Shown here piece by piece: positions 54,532 to 61,599 of a DNA stretch of 62,468 nt; position 1 is the first letter of the stretch; each line of letters opens with the position of its first letter. The DNA is taken from contig NZ_JACIJO010000003.1 in assembly GCF_014206875.1 (NCBI RefSeq), positions 1,365,852 through 1,428,319 on the forward strand, in the 5' to 3' direction. Both the position numbers and the translations under genes were made by a program. The DNA is from Algoriphagus iocasae. Lineage in GTDB: Bacteria > Bacteroidota > Bacteroidia > Cytophagales > Cyclobacteriaceae. Below the pieces are notes generated by a model. The model worked only from the letters and a program-made list of their open reading frames with translations, did no database searches and was not told where the DNA came from.

Positions 54532-55550
54532 TTGATTCTAATCCCACCTCTCACCCATGTGCCTCCAATAGGTTCATTCCGTTCGTTCGTACCTCACTCT
54601 CTTCATTCACCCACTTCCAGCACCGCACAGCAAGAGTAGCCCGTTATTCCATTCCTCCCGATCCTTATCGGGATACATTCCATACCGTGCTACACTTGCT
54701 TTTTCCAACGCACCCCCCAACGCAGGTAAAGCGGTGTTCGTCAGTCGTTCCGTTTTGTTCCGCAAAAACATATCTGCAAGGAGGGCCGAGCGTTAAAAAA
54801 CAATTCAGTGAATTGTTTTAGCGAAGGAGCCTGATTGAAGCGTGGGCTTGGCTTTATCCTCCTTGCGTATACCGTTCACTTACCAGTTCGTTTGCGCTCC
54901 AGTGGGTGCTCACTCACTGCCGTTCACTTGTTTTGCTTCACACACTCTCTCCTTCCTCACTCGCAGCTATTTCAGCCCCCCAAACTCCTTCTAAGGTGTT
55001 CGCTACACTCACAATATTTTTTATTGGGGGTCTGCCGCTGCTTATTGTTTTTGCTCGCCTGCGGGTCGCTGCGGGCTGATCGGGCTGTCATGTTTTTTGC
55101 TTTCCCCAATGTGCTTTCAGTCGCTTCGTTTCAGTCATTCGTTCCTCATTCCTTCAATTCAGCCACTTTCAGCACCGCTCACAAGCGTAGCTCTTTCACT
55201 TCACTACACGAGCCAACCCAACGTCATTCCGCAATCTGCCTGCAATCCTCCTCCAATGGTTTTGTACTACACTCAAAAAATACAAACCCTACAAAAGCTA
55301 TTGCAGGCAGTTATTGCTCCATTCCTTTCCAACAATCGTTTCGTTCCGTTCAGTCGCTACCCTTGCCTTTGCCGACCCTGATGCAAAAAAACACGCCAGC
55401 CCTGCCGTAAACGGTAGGCGTCTGCCGCCCTCATTCTTCGGGCTTTTGCAGCCACCACCCTTGCTCCGCTCGCAGGCGGCTCGCAGAAATGGCTTCGCCT
55501 TGGTTTACCTGCGTTCACTCAGCTTTCGCAATCATGCTTATCTCTGATTG
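54532..55550. other. 1-kb pyrimidine-rich region without a credible gene
   Basis: About 1.1 kb between the CDF gene and the ArsR gene. The plus strand is rich in C/T, with words such as TTCATTC, TTCACTC and TTCGTTC. Frames open here (54450-54821, 54835-55410, 55314-55547) give Ser/Phe/Leu-rich, repetitive translations without family features. It contains palindromes, among them 54797-54819 and the pair TGCAAAA (55382) / TTTTGCA (55444) enclosing two smaller hairpins. Function unknown; candidates are a non-coding RNA, a transfer origin or degenerate DNA. Confidence 0.6.
54797..54819. repeat. 23-base perfect palindrome
   Basis: AAAACAATTCA-G-TGAATTGTTTT, perfect arms of 11 around one base, preceded by CGTTAA and followed by AGCG that extend the pairing with bulges. 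It may be a terminator for the metal operon or a protein-binding site. Confidence 0.7.
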
Positions 55551-55554
55551 ATAT

Positions 55555-55574
55555 ATTTAAGTATTTGCTTAAAT
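55555..55574. promoter_or_regulatory. ArsR-type operator 1
   Basis: ATTTAAGTATTTGCTTAAAT: perfect 7-base arms with a 6-base spacer, 60 bases before the ArsR gene. The half-site ATTTAAG recurs in operator 2. Confidence 0.7.
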
Positions 55575-55603
55575 ATTAAACTCCTTTTCCTTTCTTTGTA
55601 TTT

Positions 55604-55623
55604 ATTTAAGTAATCTCTTAAAT
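55604..55623. promoter_or_regulatory. ArsR-type operator 2
   Basis: ATTTAAGTAATCTCTTAAAT: the same 7-base arms and 6-base spacer as operator 1, ending 10 bases before the ATG. The spacing between centres is 49 bases. It is probably bound by the ArsR protein to block transcription of the mercury cassette. Confidence 0.75.
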
Positions 55624-55633
55624 ACGATTCTAT

Positions 55634-56002
55634 ATGACGAAAACTTGTATTAGGGTTTATGCTGATGAACAACAGATCAAACAGTGTAAGACAGCCATTG
55701 AAACAGTAGATGATGAAGTAATCCGAATAGCAAGGGCACTCAACCTTGCTGGTAATGAAGTACGCCTAAAAATTCTGTTTCTATTGGACAAGGAATCCAA
55801 AATGTGTCCATGTGATCTTAGCGAAATTCTGGATATGACAGTTCCTGCAATTTCTCAGCATTTGAGAAAGCTCAAAGATGCAGGGCTGGTTGAAACAAAC
55901 AAAGTAGGTCAAACAATATTCTACTCTATTTCCGAATCCAACAACCTCATTCTAAATCCAATATTGGAGCTATTAACATCAGAAAAAGAATCAACAATAT
56001 GA
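55634..56002 (+). CDS. ArsR/SmtB-family metal-responsive repressor
   Basis: 122 residues. Winged-helix core ARALNLAGNEVRLKILFLLDKESKMCPCDLSEILDMTVPAISQHLRKLKDAGLVETNKVGQTIFYS, with the metal-sensing CPCD segment in helix alpha3 and an extra N-terminal Cys (TKTCIRVYADEQQ). Probably releases DNA on thiol-seeking metals such as Hg2+, Cd2+ or As3+. It is followed with an ATGA overlap by merTP and takes the place usually held by MerR. Confidence 0.9.
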   Translation: MTKTCIRVYADEQQIKQCKTAIETVDDEVIRIARALNLAGNEVRLKILFLLDKESKMCPCDLSEILDMTVPAISQHLRKLKDAGLVETNKVGQTIFYSISESNNLILNPILELLTSEKESTI

Positions 56003-56607
56003 CGAACAAGAAATCAAGCTCATTAGTAATTACAAGCGTATTGACGGCTATTAGTGCATCACTTTGTTGCATTACACCAGTGTTGGCACTACTTGCAGGT
56101 TCAAGTGGAGTAGCTGCAACATTTTCTTGGTTAGAACCTTTTCGCCCTTGGTTGATTGGAATAACAGTAGTCGTTTTAGCATTTGCATGGTATCAGAAAT
56201 TGAGGCCAAGAACGGAGGAAGAAATTGCCTGCGTTTGTGATGAAGAAAAGCCCTCTTTTTGGCAGTCAAAGAAATTCCTTGGTATAGTGACGGTATTTGC
56301 AGCGATCATGCTTGCATTCCCTTATTACTCAGATACTTTTTACCCCAAAACCAAACTATCAGAATCAGAAAATGTCAATTTCGAATCAACCTACGAAATC
56401 AATATTGTTGGAATGACCTGTACGGGATGCGAAGAACATGTAAAACTTGAAATTGGTAAGCTTCCTGGTATTTTAGGATTAGAGGTTTCTTATGAAAAAG
56501 CAAATGCAGTGGTAACGTTTGATGAATCTAAAACAGACATTGAGCAAGTAAAATCAGCTGTTAACAAAACAGGTTACAAAGTAGAATCGGTAAACAAATC
56601 AAAATGA
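55999..56607 (+). CDS. Mercuric transport protein MerTP (MerT-MerP fusion)
   Basis: 202 residues. MerT part: three membrane helices with the Cys pair in SLCCITPVLALLAG, a cytoplasmic loop CVCDEEK, then a third helix (IVTVFAAIMLAFPYY). After a linker, residues about 135-202 form the MerP-like HMA domain with GMTCTGCEEHVKLEIGKLPG. It carries Hg2+ from periplasm to cytosol. No mercuric reductase gene follows. Confidence 0.88.
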   Translation: MTNKKSSSLVITSVLTAISASLCCITPVLALLAGSSGVAATFSWLEPFRPWLIGITVVVLAFAWYQKLRPRTEEEIACVCDEEKPSFWQSKKFLGIVTVFAAIMLAFPYYSDTFYPKTKLSESENVNFESTYEINIVGMTCTGCEEHVKLEIGKLPGILGLEVSYEKANAVVTFDESKTDIEQVKSAVNKTGYKVESVNKSK

Positions 56608-56822
56608 GTGAAGTAGTCCTTAAATCAACAATTACTTGTCCTAAATGTGGACATGAGAAAGAAGAAACCATGCCTACAGATGCGTGTCAGTATTTCTATG
56701 AGTGCGAAAATTGTAAGGAGATACTTAAACCGTTACAAGGTGATTGTTGCGTTTACTGCTCTTATGGTACAGTGGCATGCCCACCAATCCAAGAAGGTGG
56801 TAACAGTTCATGCTGTCGGTAA
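56604..56822 (+). CDS. GDCCVxC-domain small protein
   Basis: 72 residues, cysteine-rich. TCPKCGHEKEETMPTDACQYFYECENCKEIL, then the diagnostic GDCCVYCSYGTVACPPIQ. This family is regularly found beside MerT/merTP in Bacteroidota and Gammaproteobacteria and is thought to take part in Hg binding or transfer; some homologues carry selenocysteine. Overlaps merTP by four bases. Confidence 0.88.
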   Translation: MSEVVLKSTITCPKCGHEKEETMPTDACQYFYECENCKEILKPLQGDCCVYCSYGTVACPPIQEGGNSSCCR

Positions 56823-56847
56823 ATCAGACAATAAATAACTCAAACAT

Positions 56848-56967
56848 AAAGCAAAGTTACAGGCCTGCGGATGCGAGAGCTGCAAGGGTTCGCTACGCCT
56901 GTTTGGTAAAAAAATCTCCACCCTACGGGTAGTATTTTTTTCCCACAGCCCTTGCTGCAATCGCACC
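56848..56967 (+). other. Large nested hairpin A
   Basis: Starts with AAAGCAAAGTTA (56848-56859). Pairs, outside to inside: TGCGA 56872 / TCGCA 56961, GCAAGGG 56882 / CCCTTGC 56949, CTGT 56899 / ACAG 56945, AAAAAAAT 56908 / ATTTTTTT 56934, and ACCC 56920 / GGGT 56927 with a 3-base loop. The innermost 28 bases differ from those of hairpin B at only one loop base, while the outer arms differ in sequence yet still pair in both. Candidate structured RNA or ssDNA site. No gene is seen here. Confidence 0.7.
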
Positions 56968-57137
56968 GTCCTGTGATGACGGGGCATTATGTATAAGTTC
57001 TTATTCAGAGTCCGTTTCGGCAGCCGGTGGTTGTTGGCGGGCGTTCGCACCTCAGGTCATCCGTTCCATGCAGGCATTCAGCGTTTCGGTATCACCGATT
57101 ATACGCTACGTGTCTTTTGGTTCGAGTTGTGCCTTTC

Positions 57138-57168
57138 AGAGCTTCCTTTTTAGGGGGCTCTTTTTTTT
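57138..57168 (+). terminator. Terminator between the two nested hairpins
   Basis: AGAGCTTCC pairs with GGGGGCTCT (two G-T wobbles) around a TTTTTA loop, followed by T8. It could end a transcript covering hairpin A. Confidence 0.6.
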
Positions 57169-57190
57169 ACTCGTACAGGGAAAATTTTAA

Positions 57191-57357
57191 AAAGAGAAAA
57201 GCAAAGTTAGGCGGGCTCGCACAATCCCAACACACTATCGGACTGTAAAGGTCAAGCCCTACGGGTTTTGAAAAAAATCTCCACCCTTCGGGTAGTATTT
57301 TTCTCAAAAACCTTGACAGCCGACCTCCGCCCGCCTTTTCAAGAGCTTTCTCTTTTC
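57191..57357 (+). other. Large nested hairpin B
   Basis: AAAGCAAAGTTA again at 57199. Pairs: AAAAGAGAAAAGC 57191 / GCTTTCTCTTTT 57346, GGCGGGC 57211 / GCCCGCC 57330, TCGG 57239 / CCGA 57321, GTCAAG 57252 / CTTGAC 57313, TTTTGA 57267 / TCAAAA 57305, AAAAAT 57274 / ATTTTT 57298, ACCC 57284 / GGGT 57291. It ends 66 bases before the DUF6943-like gene. Confidence 0.72.
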
Positions 57358-57434
57358 TTTTTTTCCCTTTTTTCTTTTCTCTTTTGAAAAAATGTATGCG
57401 AAGCGTAGCGAGCAAAACTTTAATGGCTCACTGT

Positions 57435-57869
57435 ATGAAATCGTTTCGTATCAAAACACACCGACTGGACAGCAGCTACCAACAGCCGCACTTCTTTATC
57501 CTGAATAAAGGATTGAACAGCGGGAAACCGCTCAACAACGCTTGCCCAAATTGCTTTGTTTGCCTCACAGAATGTGACGAGCACAGGGAATTTCTCTACT
57601 GGCTTTGCTTTGGAATATGGAAATCAAAATCCTTCCACTATTTCCTGAAAGGCTCTGTAATTCCTTTCGTCACCATTGGCGAAACTCGAAAACTAATCCG
57701 AGAAAGCTCCATCAAAGCAAGCTGCAAAGCCCAGGCATTCCAAAAGGCAATTCAAGCTCTTCAACTTCTCGATACCAACGAGCAAAAAATCAAGGTCACA
57801 CTAAAGATGATTGATACTGCCAGACAAGCCATATTTTATGATTTGTTGAAAGGAACAGGTGCAGGATAG
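57435..57869 (+). CDS. DUF6943-like small protein
   Basis: 144 residues from ATG 57435 (MKSFRIKTHRL..); ATG 57423 is a possible alternative, and the 57384 start lies in the low-complexity stretch and is less likely. YQQPHFFILNKGLNSGKPLNNACPNCFVCLTECDEHREFLYWLCFGIWKSKSFHYFLKGSVIPF matches a small protein family of Bacteroidota mobile elements that I recall as DUF6943. No function is known. It lies just after hairpin B. Confidence 0.7.
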   Translation: MKSFRIKTHRLDSSYQQPHFFILNKGLNSGKPLNNACPNCFVCLTECDEHREFLYWLCFGIWKSKSFHYFLKGSVIPFVTIGETRKLIRESSIKASCKAQAFQKAIQALQLLDTNEQKIKVTLKMIDTARQAIFYDLLKGTGAG

Positions 57870-58047
57870 ATTCCTGACCTGCCAAAAAAACAGGGCAACA
57901 AAAGCAAAATAAAGCACACTACCGCAACAGCACCCAAGAGAGAACTACCGCCTAATTCTTGAAGTAATTTAGTTGGCGAAGGGCAAATCCATGGTAAGTC
58001 CGTGTCAAGTCCAAGCAAATGTTTAACTCCTTAAAAATCGTAAAGAG

Positions 58048-58689
58048 ATGGGAAAAATTAATCAAGGTATTCTCGGTGGTGTCTCAGGACAGGTCGGGAA
58101 TGTAATCGGTGGAACTTGGAAGGGCATCGATTACCTGCGCATCAAACCTTCCAGTGTAGCGAACCCAAGAACTGAAGGTCAGGTTGACCAACGTTCGAAG
58201 TTCTCAACTGTCTTGCGGTTCTTGCAGCCCATGACAGACTTCCTGAGAGTCGGTTTCAAGTTGTATGCAAACAAAATGACCCAATTCAATGCGGCCATGT
58301 CATACAACCTGAACAATGCGATTACCGGAGCATATCCAAACTTCATGATTGACTATGCAAATGCATTGGTTACTCGTGGTAATCTAACTGGTGCTGCCGG
58401 TGGTGCTGCGTCTTCTCCAAGTGCTGGAGATGTAGAAGCAACCTGGACAGATAACTCAGGTAGCGGTAGTGCTCAAGCAACAGACAAAGCTCTGATTGCT
58501 CTTTTGAATACGACCAGAGGAGAAGCAGTGTTTACAACTGCGGGACCTGCAAGGTCTGCCGGATCAGCGACCATTCCAGTACCTTCTGAGTACTCAGGAG
58601 AAGACGTTGAAGTCTTCTTAGGGTTTGTATCAGAGGACGGAACTAAAGTCGCTAACAGCGTTTATTTAGGCTCTGTAACAGTTGCGTAA
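58048..58689 (+). CDS. DUF6266-like protein
   Basis: 213 residues. The family opening GKINQGILGGVSGQVGNVIGGTWKGIDYLRIKPSSVANPRTEGQVDQRSKFSTVL is clear; the middle is Ala/Gly/Ser-rich (TGAAGGAASSPSAGDVEATW) and the end a beta-rich domain (EDVEVFLGFVSEDGTKVANSVYLGSV). It lacks a signal peptide. DUF6266 proteins occur near element ends and prophage-like clusters; role unknown. Followed by a strong terminator. Confidence 0.8.
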   Translation: MGKINQGILGGVSGQVGNVIGGTWKGIDYLRIKPSSVANPRTEGQVDQRSKFSTVLRFLQPMTDFLRVGFKLYANKMTQFNAAMSYNLNNAITGAYPNFMIDYANALVTRGNLTGAAGGAASSPSAGDVEATWTDNSGSGSAQATDKALIALLNTTRGEAVFTTAGPARSAGSATIPVPSEYSGEDVEVFLGFVSEDGTKVANSVYLGSVTVA

Positions 58690-58709
58690 AGCGATTGGTG
58701 TTTTCGATA

Positions 58710-58740
58710 AAAACCGCTTCCTTTGTGGAGCGGTTTTTTT
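58710..58740 (+). terminator. Terminator after the DUF6266 gene
   Basis: AAACCGCTTCC / GGAGCGGTTT stem with one bulged base, then T7. Confidence 0.85.
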
Positions 58741-58800
58741 ATGCCCGCACACTTCGTTTTTCCTTTCTTTAGTCCTTAATTAGCCTAATATCAACACTTC

Positions 58801-58822
58801 TTGTTGCTAATCTGTTGCTAAT
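58801..58822 (+). repeat. Integrase arm-site-like repeats, right end
   Basis: TTGTTGCTAAT (58801-58811) directly followed by CTGTTGCTAAT (58812-58822). The left-end region 29413-29435 differs from this stretch at only three of 23 positions. A TACCTG-ATATA-CAGGTA palindrome follows at 58833-58849. Confidence 0.65.
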
Positions 58823-58861
58823 ACGATATAACTACCTGATATACAGGTATTGAAAAGATAT

Positions 58862-58876
58862 TGTATCGGGAAATAG
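58862..58876 (+). other. Candidate degenerate attR core
   Basis: TGTATCGGGAAATAG resembles TGTATCGGAAAGTAA at the mnmE end (8 bases identical then 4 of 7). It lies between the arm-like repeats and the strong terminator thought to belong to mnmE, where attR is expected. Confidence 0.45.
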
Positions 58877-58917
58877 GCAATAGAAACAGTACAAATCAAC
58901 TATAATTAAGTACAAAT

Positions 58918-58950
58918 AAAACCCTCTAAACATCCCGTTTAGAGGGTTTT
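58918..58950. terminator. Strong terminator, probably the original mnmE terminator
   Basis: AAAACCCTCTAAAC and GTTTAGAGGGTTTT are perfect 14-base arms around ATCCC, with A-rich and T-rich flanks; it works on both strands. It lies 42 bases past the proposed attR, the distance expected for the terminator of mnmE before the island entered. The island leaves mnmE itself without a recognisable terminator. Confidence 0.8.
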
Positions 58951-59023
58951 ATGTTTTTGGGTATTTGTAATTGTTTCGGTTTGATTAGGTAGACAATAAT
59001 CCCCCTTTCACACACTGAGTATG

Positions 59024-59486
59024 CTATTTTGAACCTTCCAATTTCAAATAAATTGTTGCGGTGGTTCCTTTTCCTACTTTGGATTGGATTTCAATTTCCC
59101 CTTCATGCAATTCTAAAAAGTTTTTAACGGCTACCAAACCAAAGAAAATATACTCTTTAATCAGCTTTTCAAAATTCTTATCTAAGTAATTACAATAAAT
59201 TCTTATTCTTTGGTGCTGCTTCTTGCACAGTTCATTACATTTTTTCTTATAGGTAATATTACATTTTTCTGAAAATTCCTCTGAGCTGTCACTCCCTTGG
59301 ACGATGAGTGCATCATTGGGGTTATTTTGGAAAAAATGTGGTACTGTTGACAGAACAGAATTTAAAATCAGTCTTGCATCACCATTATTAAAAACTTCAT
59401 CATCAACAAAAGCCCCAGTCTTAATATTGTAGTCTCCAAAACCTAAATTATAAACCTCCCTCGCTAAAAAAGTCCACAGGACTTTT
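59024..59486 (-). pseudogene. Chimeric remnant: DUF6934-like fused to a histidine-kinase tail
   Basis: An open frame of about 154 codons without a start codon. The 5' part (FLAREVYNLGFGDYNIKTGAF.., LILNSVLSTVPHFFQNNPNDALIVQGS, RIRIYCNYLDKNF) resembles the small Bacteroidota family DUF6934. Immediately after EYIFFGL it switches to VAVKNFLELHEGEIEIQSKVGKGTTATIYLKLEG, the G2-box end of a histidine kinase ATPase domain, and stops at 59024. The kinase N-terminus is missing. It looks like a rearrangement scar. The intervening DNA to 59943 has no other gene. Confidence 0.7.
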
Positions 59487-59571
59487 TCTTTACGCTCGGT
59501 CCTCCAGTACAGGGTATTTTACTACCTCATCACCCGCTCCCGATACGCTTCACTCCCGAATTCCTACCGAT

Positions 59572-59595
59572 CGGGATTAAAATATCGGGACAGGC
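59572..59595. repeat. 24-base sequence repeated inverted at 62031-62054
   Basis: CGGGATTAAAATATCGGGAC followed by AGGC is found as a perfect reverse complement at 62031-62054. Each copy contains short GGGA/TCCC palindromes and neighbours a GGCTTT..GGAGA..GTG word. It belongs to a REP-like family of this genome; similar CCCGAA..TTCGGG hairpins occur at 1-218. Confidence 0.75.
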
Positions 59596-59700
59596 TTTCT
59601 AGGAGAAGTGATCGTCTAGAAAGAAAATTGTAAATATTGAGCCGAAATTGCAGAATATTAAAATACGACTGTAGTTAATGCTGTAGATCCTTCTTGCTAC

Positions 59701-59775
59701 GAAGCCTGTATTATTGAAATTCTACTAGTAGCTCCAATTTTTAGAAACTGATACGGCAACTGACTTTTGTGCATA
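59701..59775. repeat. 75-bp repeat, copy 1, left of the S41 peptidase gene
   Basis: The central 25 bases (GAAATTCTACTAGTAGCTCC + AATTT) are identical to those at 61708-61732, and flanking bases are clearly related. It lies 170 bases before the S41 gene and contains the CTACTAGTAG palindrome. Direct orientation with copy 2. Confidence 0.8.
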
Positions 59776-59943
59776 GAATTAGGAAAAAAGCGGAAAAGGG
59801 CTTCTAAAAAAGAGATTGGTAATAGTTGCTGGTTAAGCCTTGAATCTAATTTAGAACTCTTTAACATTAAAAAATATTAAGATCAATCTATGAGTTTAGG
59901 AGAATTGATGAACTAATCTATATTTCAGAAATAAAATATAGAC

Positions 59944-61599
59944 ATGAAAAGGCCTCTACTTATTTTTTTCACACTTCTCCTTAGTTTGCAAGTTGGTTTT
60001 GCACAAACAATATTATCTGAAACTGAAAAACTCGCTTCCACAGGCAGAATTTGGGGATTCCTTAAATACTATCACCCAAATGTGGCAAAAGGGGAATTCA
60101 ATTGGGATGAGGAGCTTTTCACCGTTCTACCAAAAATCAAAGCAGCAAAGACCAAAGAAGAATTGTCACAGGTTTATTTGGGATGGATCGAAAGCTTGGG
60201 GAAGATTGGAGCCTGCAAAAAGTGTGATTTAGAACAAAATACTGAATATTTTGATCAAAACTTCGATCTCAGCTGGTTAGATAATAATCAGGTTTTTACA
60301 GCGGAACTATCCGAAATGTTGAGATACATCGAGCAGAATCGTCATCAAGGTAAAAAGTATTATGTGTCTGCCGGCAAAGGAGCTAAAAACTTCCTAGTCA
60401 CCAATGAAAATGAATACAAAGACTTCGATTGGAGTAATGAGAATTTAAGATTGTTGTCACTTTTTCGGTATTGGAATTATGTGGAATACTTTTCTCCTTA
60501 TAAATACCAAACCGACAAGGATTGGGATGAGATCTTGTCCACAATGATACCCAAGTTTCTCAATCCTGAAACTGAGCGGGATTTTTATATGGCATCGTTA
60601 GAACTAATAGTTAGCCTCAATGACGGTCATGCTTCCTTTTACAATGTCAAAACAAACAATTTTATATGGAGATACAGGATTCCAGCGGGATTTATGATTA
60701 TCGACGATAAAGCAGTCATTACTAATTTTTACAATGACTCTTTGGCTAATTTGGATGATCTAAGAATAGGTGATGCTGTTACAAAAATTGATGGCCGATC
60801 TGTGAATGCCATTTTTGACGAACAAGAAAAATATATTACGGGCTCCAATTTGGCCAAGAAAAAGGCAAGTTGGCATTCAACCATTTTTAATGGGCCATCT
60901 GATGCTGTAGAGATTGAATTTATCCGGAACAATGAGACTTCAACCAAATTTATAAGTCGGTATTTGTTAAATGACCTGGAAATAAAACCTCGGAAAGGTG
61001 AAAAATTCAAAACTCTTCAGGGGAATATGGGCTATATAAATGCAGGTTTAATAAAAATAAACGATGTCGAAATTTTTATGGAGGAATTTAAAAATACTGA
61101 TGCGATCATCATAGATATCAGAACTTATCCCAGCTCATCGTTTTACCAAACTTTATCGAAATACATAAATTCAACCGGGAACTCATTTTATAAATCGATT
61201 TACCCTGATTTGAATTATCCAGGAAAATTCATTTGGACAGAAGGATCCAAAAGCTTTTCCAGTAAGGAGCTAAAATATAAAGGTAAAGTCATCTTGCTTA
61301 CTAATGAAAATGCAATCAGTCATGCTGAATTTACGATTATGTGCCTCCAATCTGGTGATAATGTAACTACAATAGGAAGTCAAACTTCAGGGGCAGATGG
61401 AAATGTCAGCGTCTTTAAAATGGTGGATGGATACAAAACGGGAATTAGTGGAATAGGGATTTTTTATCCTGATGGAACTGAAACCCAAAGAAAAGGAGTG
61501 AAAATCGACATCAAAGTCAATCCTACAATTGATGGGATAGCGGCAGGAAGAGATGAAATCCTAGAGAAGGCACTTGAGTTTATTAATAAACATGATTAA
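59944..61599 (+). CDS. Secreted S41-family peptidase
   Basis: 551 residues. Signal peptide (MKRPLLIFFTLLLSLQVGFAQ). Tail-specific protease layout: N-terminal helical domain (RIWGFLKYYHPNVAKGEFNWDEEL; LFRYWNYVEYFSPYKY), PDZ-like part (about 255-300: LDDLRIGDAVTKIDGRSV), and S41 catalytic domain with candidate Ser in TNENAISHAEFTIM (about 459) and SQTSGADGNVSVFKM. The catalytic Lys is not certain. A full-length gene, but with an odd position between the two 75-bp repeats. Peptide substrate unknown. Confidence 0.85.
   Translation: MKRPLLIFFTLLLSLQVGFAQTILSETEKLASTGRIWGFLKYYHPNVAKGEFNWDEELFTVLPKIKAAKTKEELSQVYLGWIESLGKIGACKKCDLEQNTEYFDQNFDLSWLDNNQVFTAELSEMLRYIEQNRHQGKKYYVSAGKGAKNFLVTNENEYKDFDWSNENLRLLSLFRYWNYVEYFSPYKYQTDKDWDEILSTMIPKFLNPETERDFYMASLELIVSLNDGHASFYNVKTNNFIWRYRIPAGFMIIDDKAVITNFYNDSLANLDDLRIGDAVTKIDGRSVNAIFDEQEKYITGSNLAKKKASWHSTIFNGPSDAVEIEFIRNNETSTKFISRYLLNDLEIKPRKGEKFKTLQGNMGYINAGLIKINDVEIFMEEFKNTDAIIIDIRTYPSSSFYQTLSKYINSTGNSFYKSIYPDLNYPGKFIWTEGSKSFSSKELKYKGKVILLTNENAISHAEFTIMCLQSGDNVTTIGSQTSGADGNVSVFKMVDGYKTGISGIGIFYPDGTETQRKGVKIDIKVNPTIDGIAAGRDEILEKALEFINKHD

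Larger units (their letters stand above)
29315..58876. mobile_element. 29.5-kb genomic island integrated at mnmE
   Basis: Bounded on the left by the mnmE stop codon and on the right by a partial copy of the same sequence, with shared 11-base repeats inside both ends. It carries an excisionase-like gene and a tyrosine integrase at the left end, a primase/DUF3987-type replication module, a type I restriction and Argonaute operon, metal efflux and mercury uptake genes, and DUF6943/DUF6266-like genes common in Bacteroidota elements. No relaxase, coupling protein or conjugation gene is recognisable, so it may be mobilised by another element or be decayed. Exact ends are inferred. Confidence 0.8.

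Noticed and set aside
54450..55547. Four plus-strand frames of 77-191 codons after the CDF gene (54450-54821, 54835-55410, 55097-55381, 55314-55547).
   Set aside because: Their translations are Ser/Phe/Leu/His-rich and repetitive, reflecting the pyrimidine-rich DNA. They overlap each other in different frames, and the first one starts inside the CDF gene. No family features.
57027..57248. A 73-codon frame between the nested hairpins, and 57167-57415 on the other strand.
   Set aside because: Both run through terminator and hairpin sequence and have low-complexity Lys/Arg ends; the hairpins explain the open frames.
29315..58876. A conjugative element (ICE) with tra genes.
   Set aside because: No relaxase, VirB4/TraG, coupling protein or other transfer gene could be recognised, so only a genomic island or mobilisable element is claimed.
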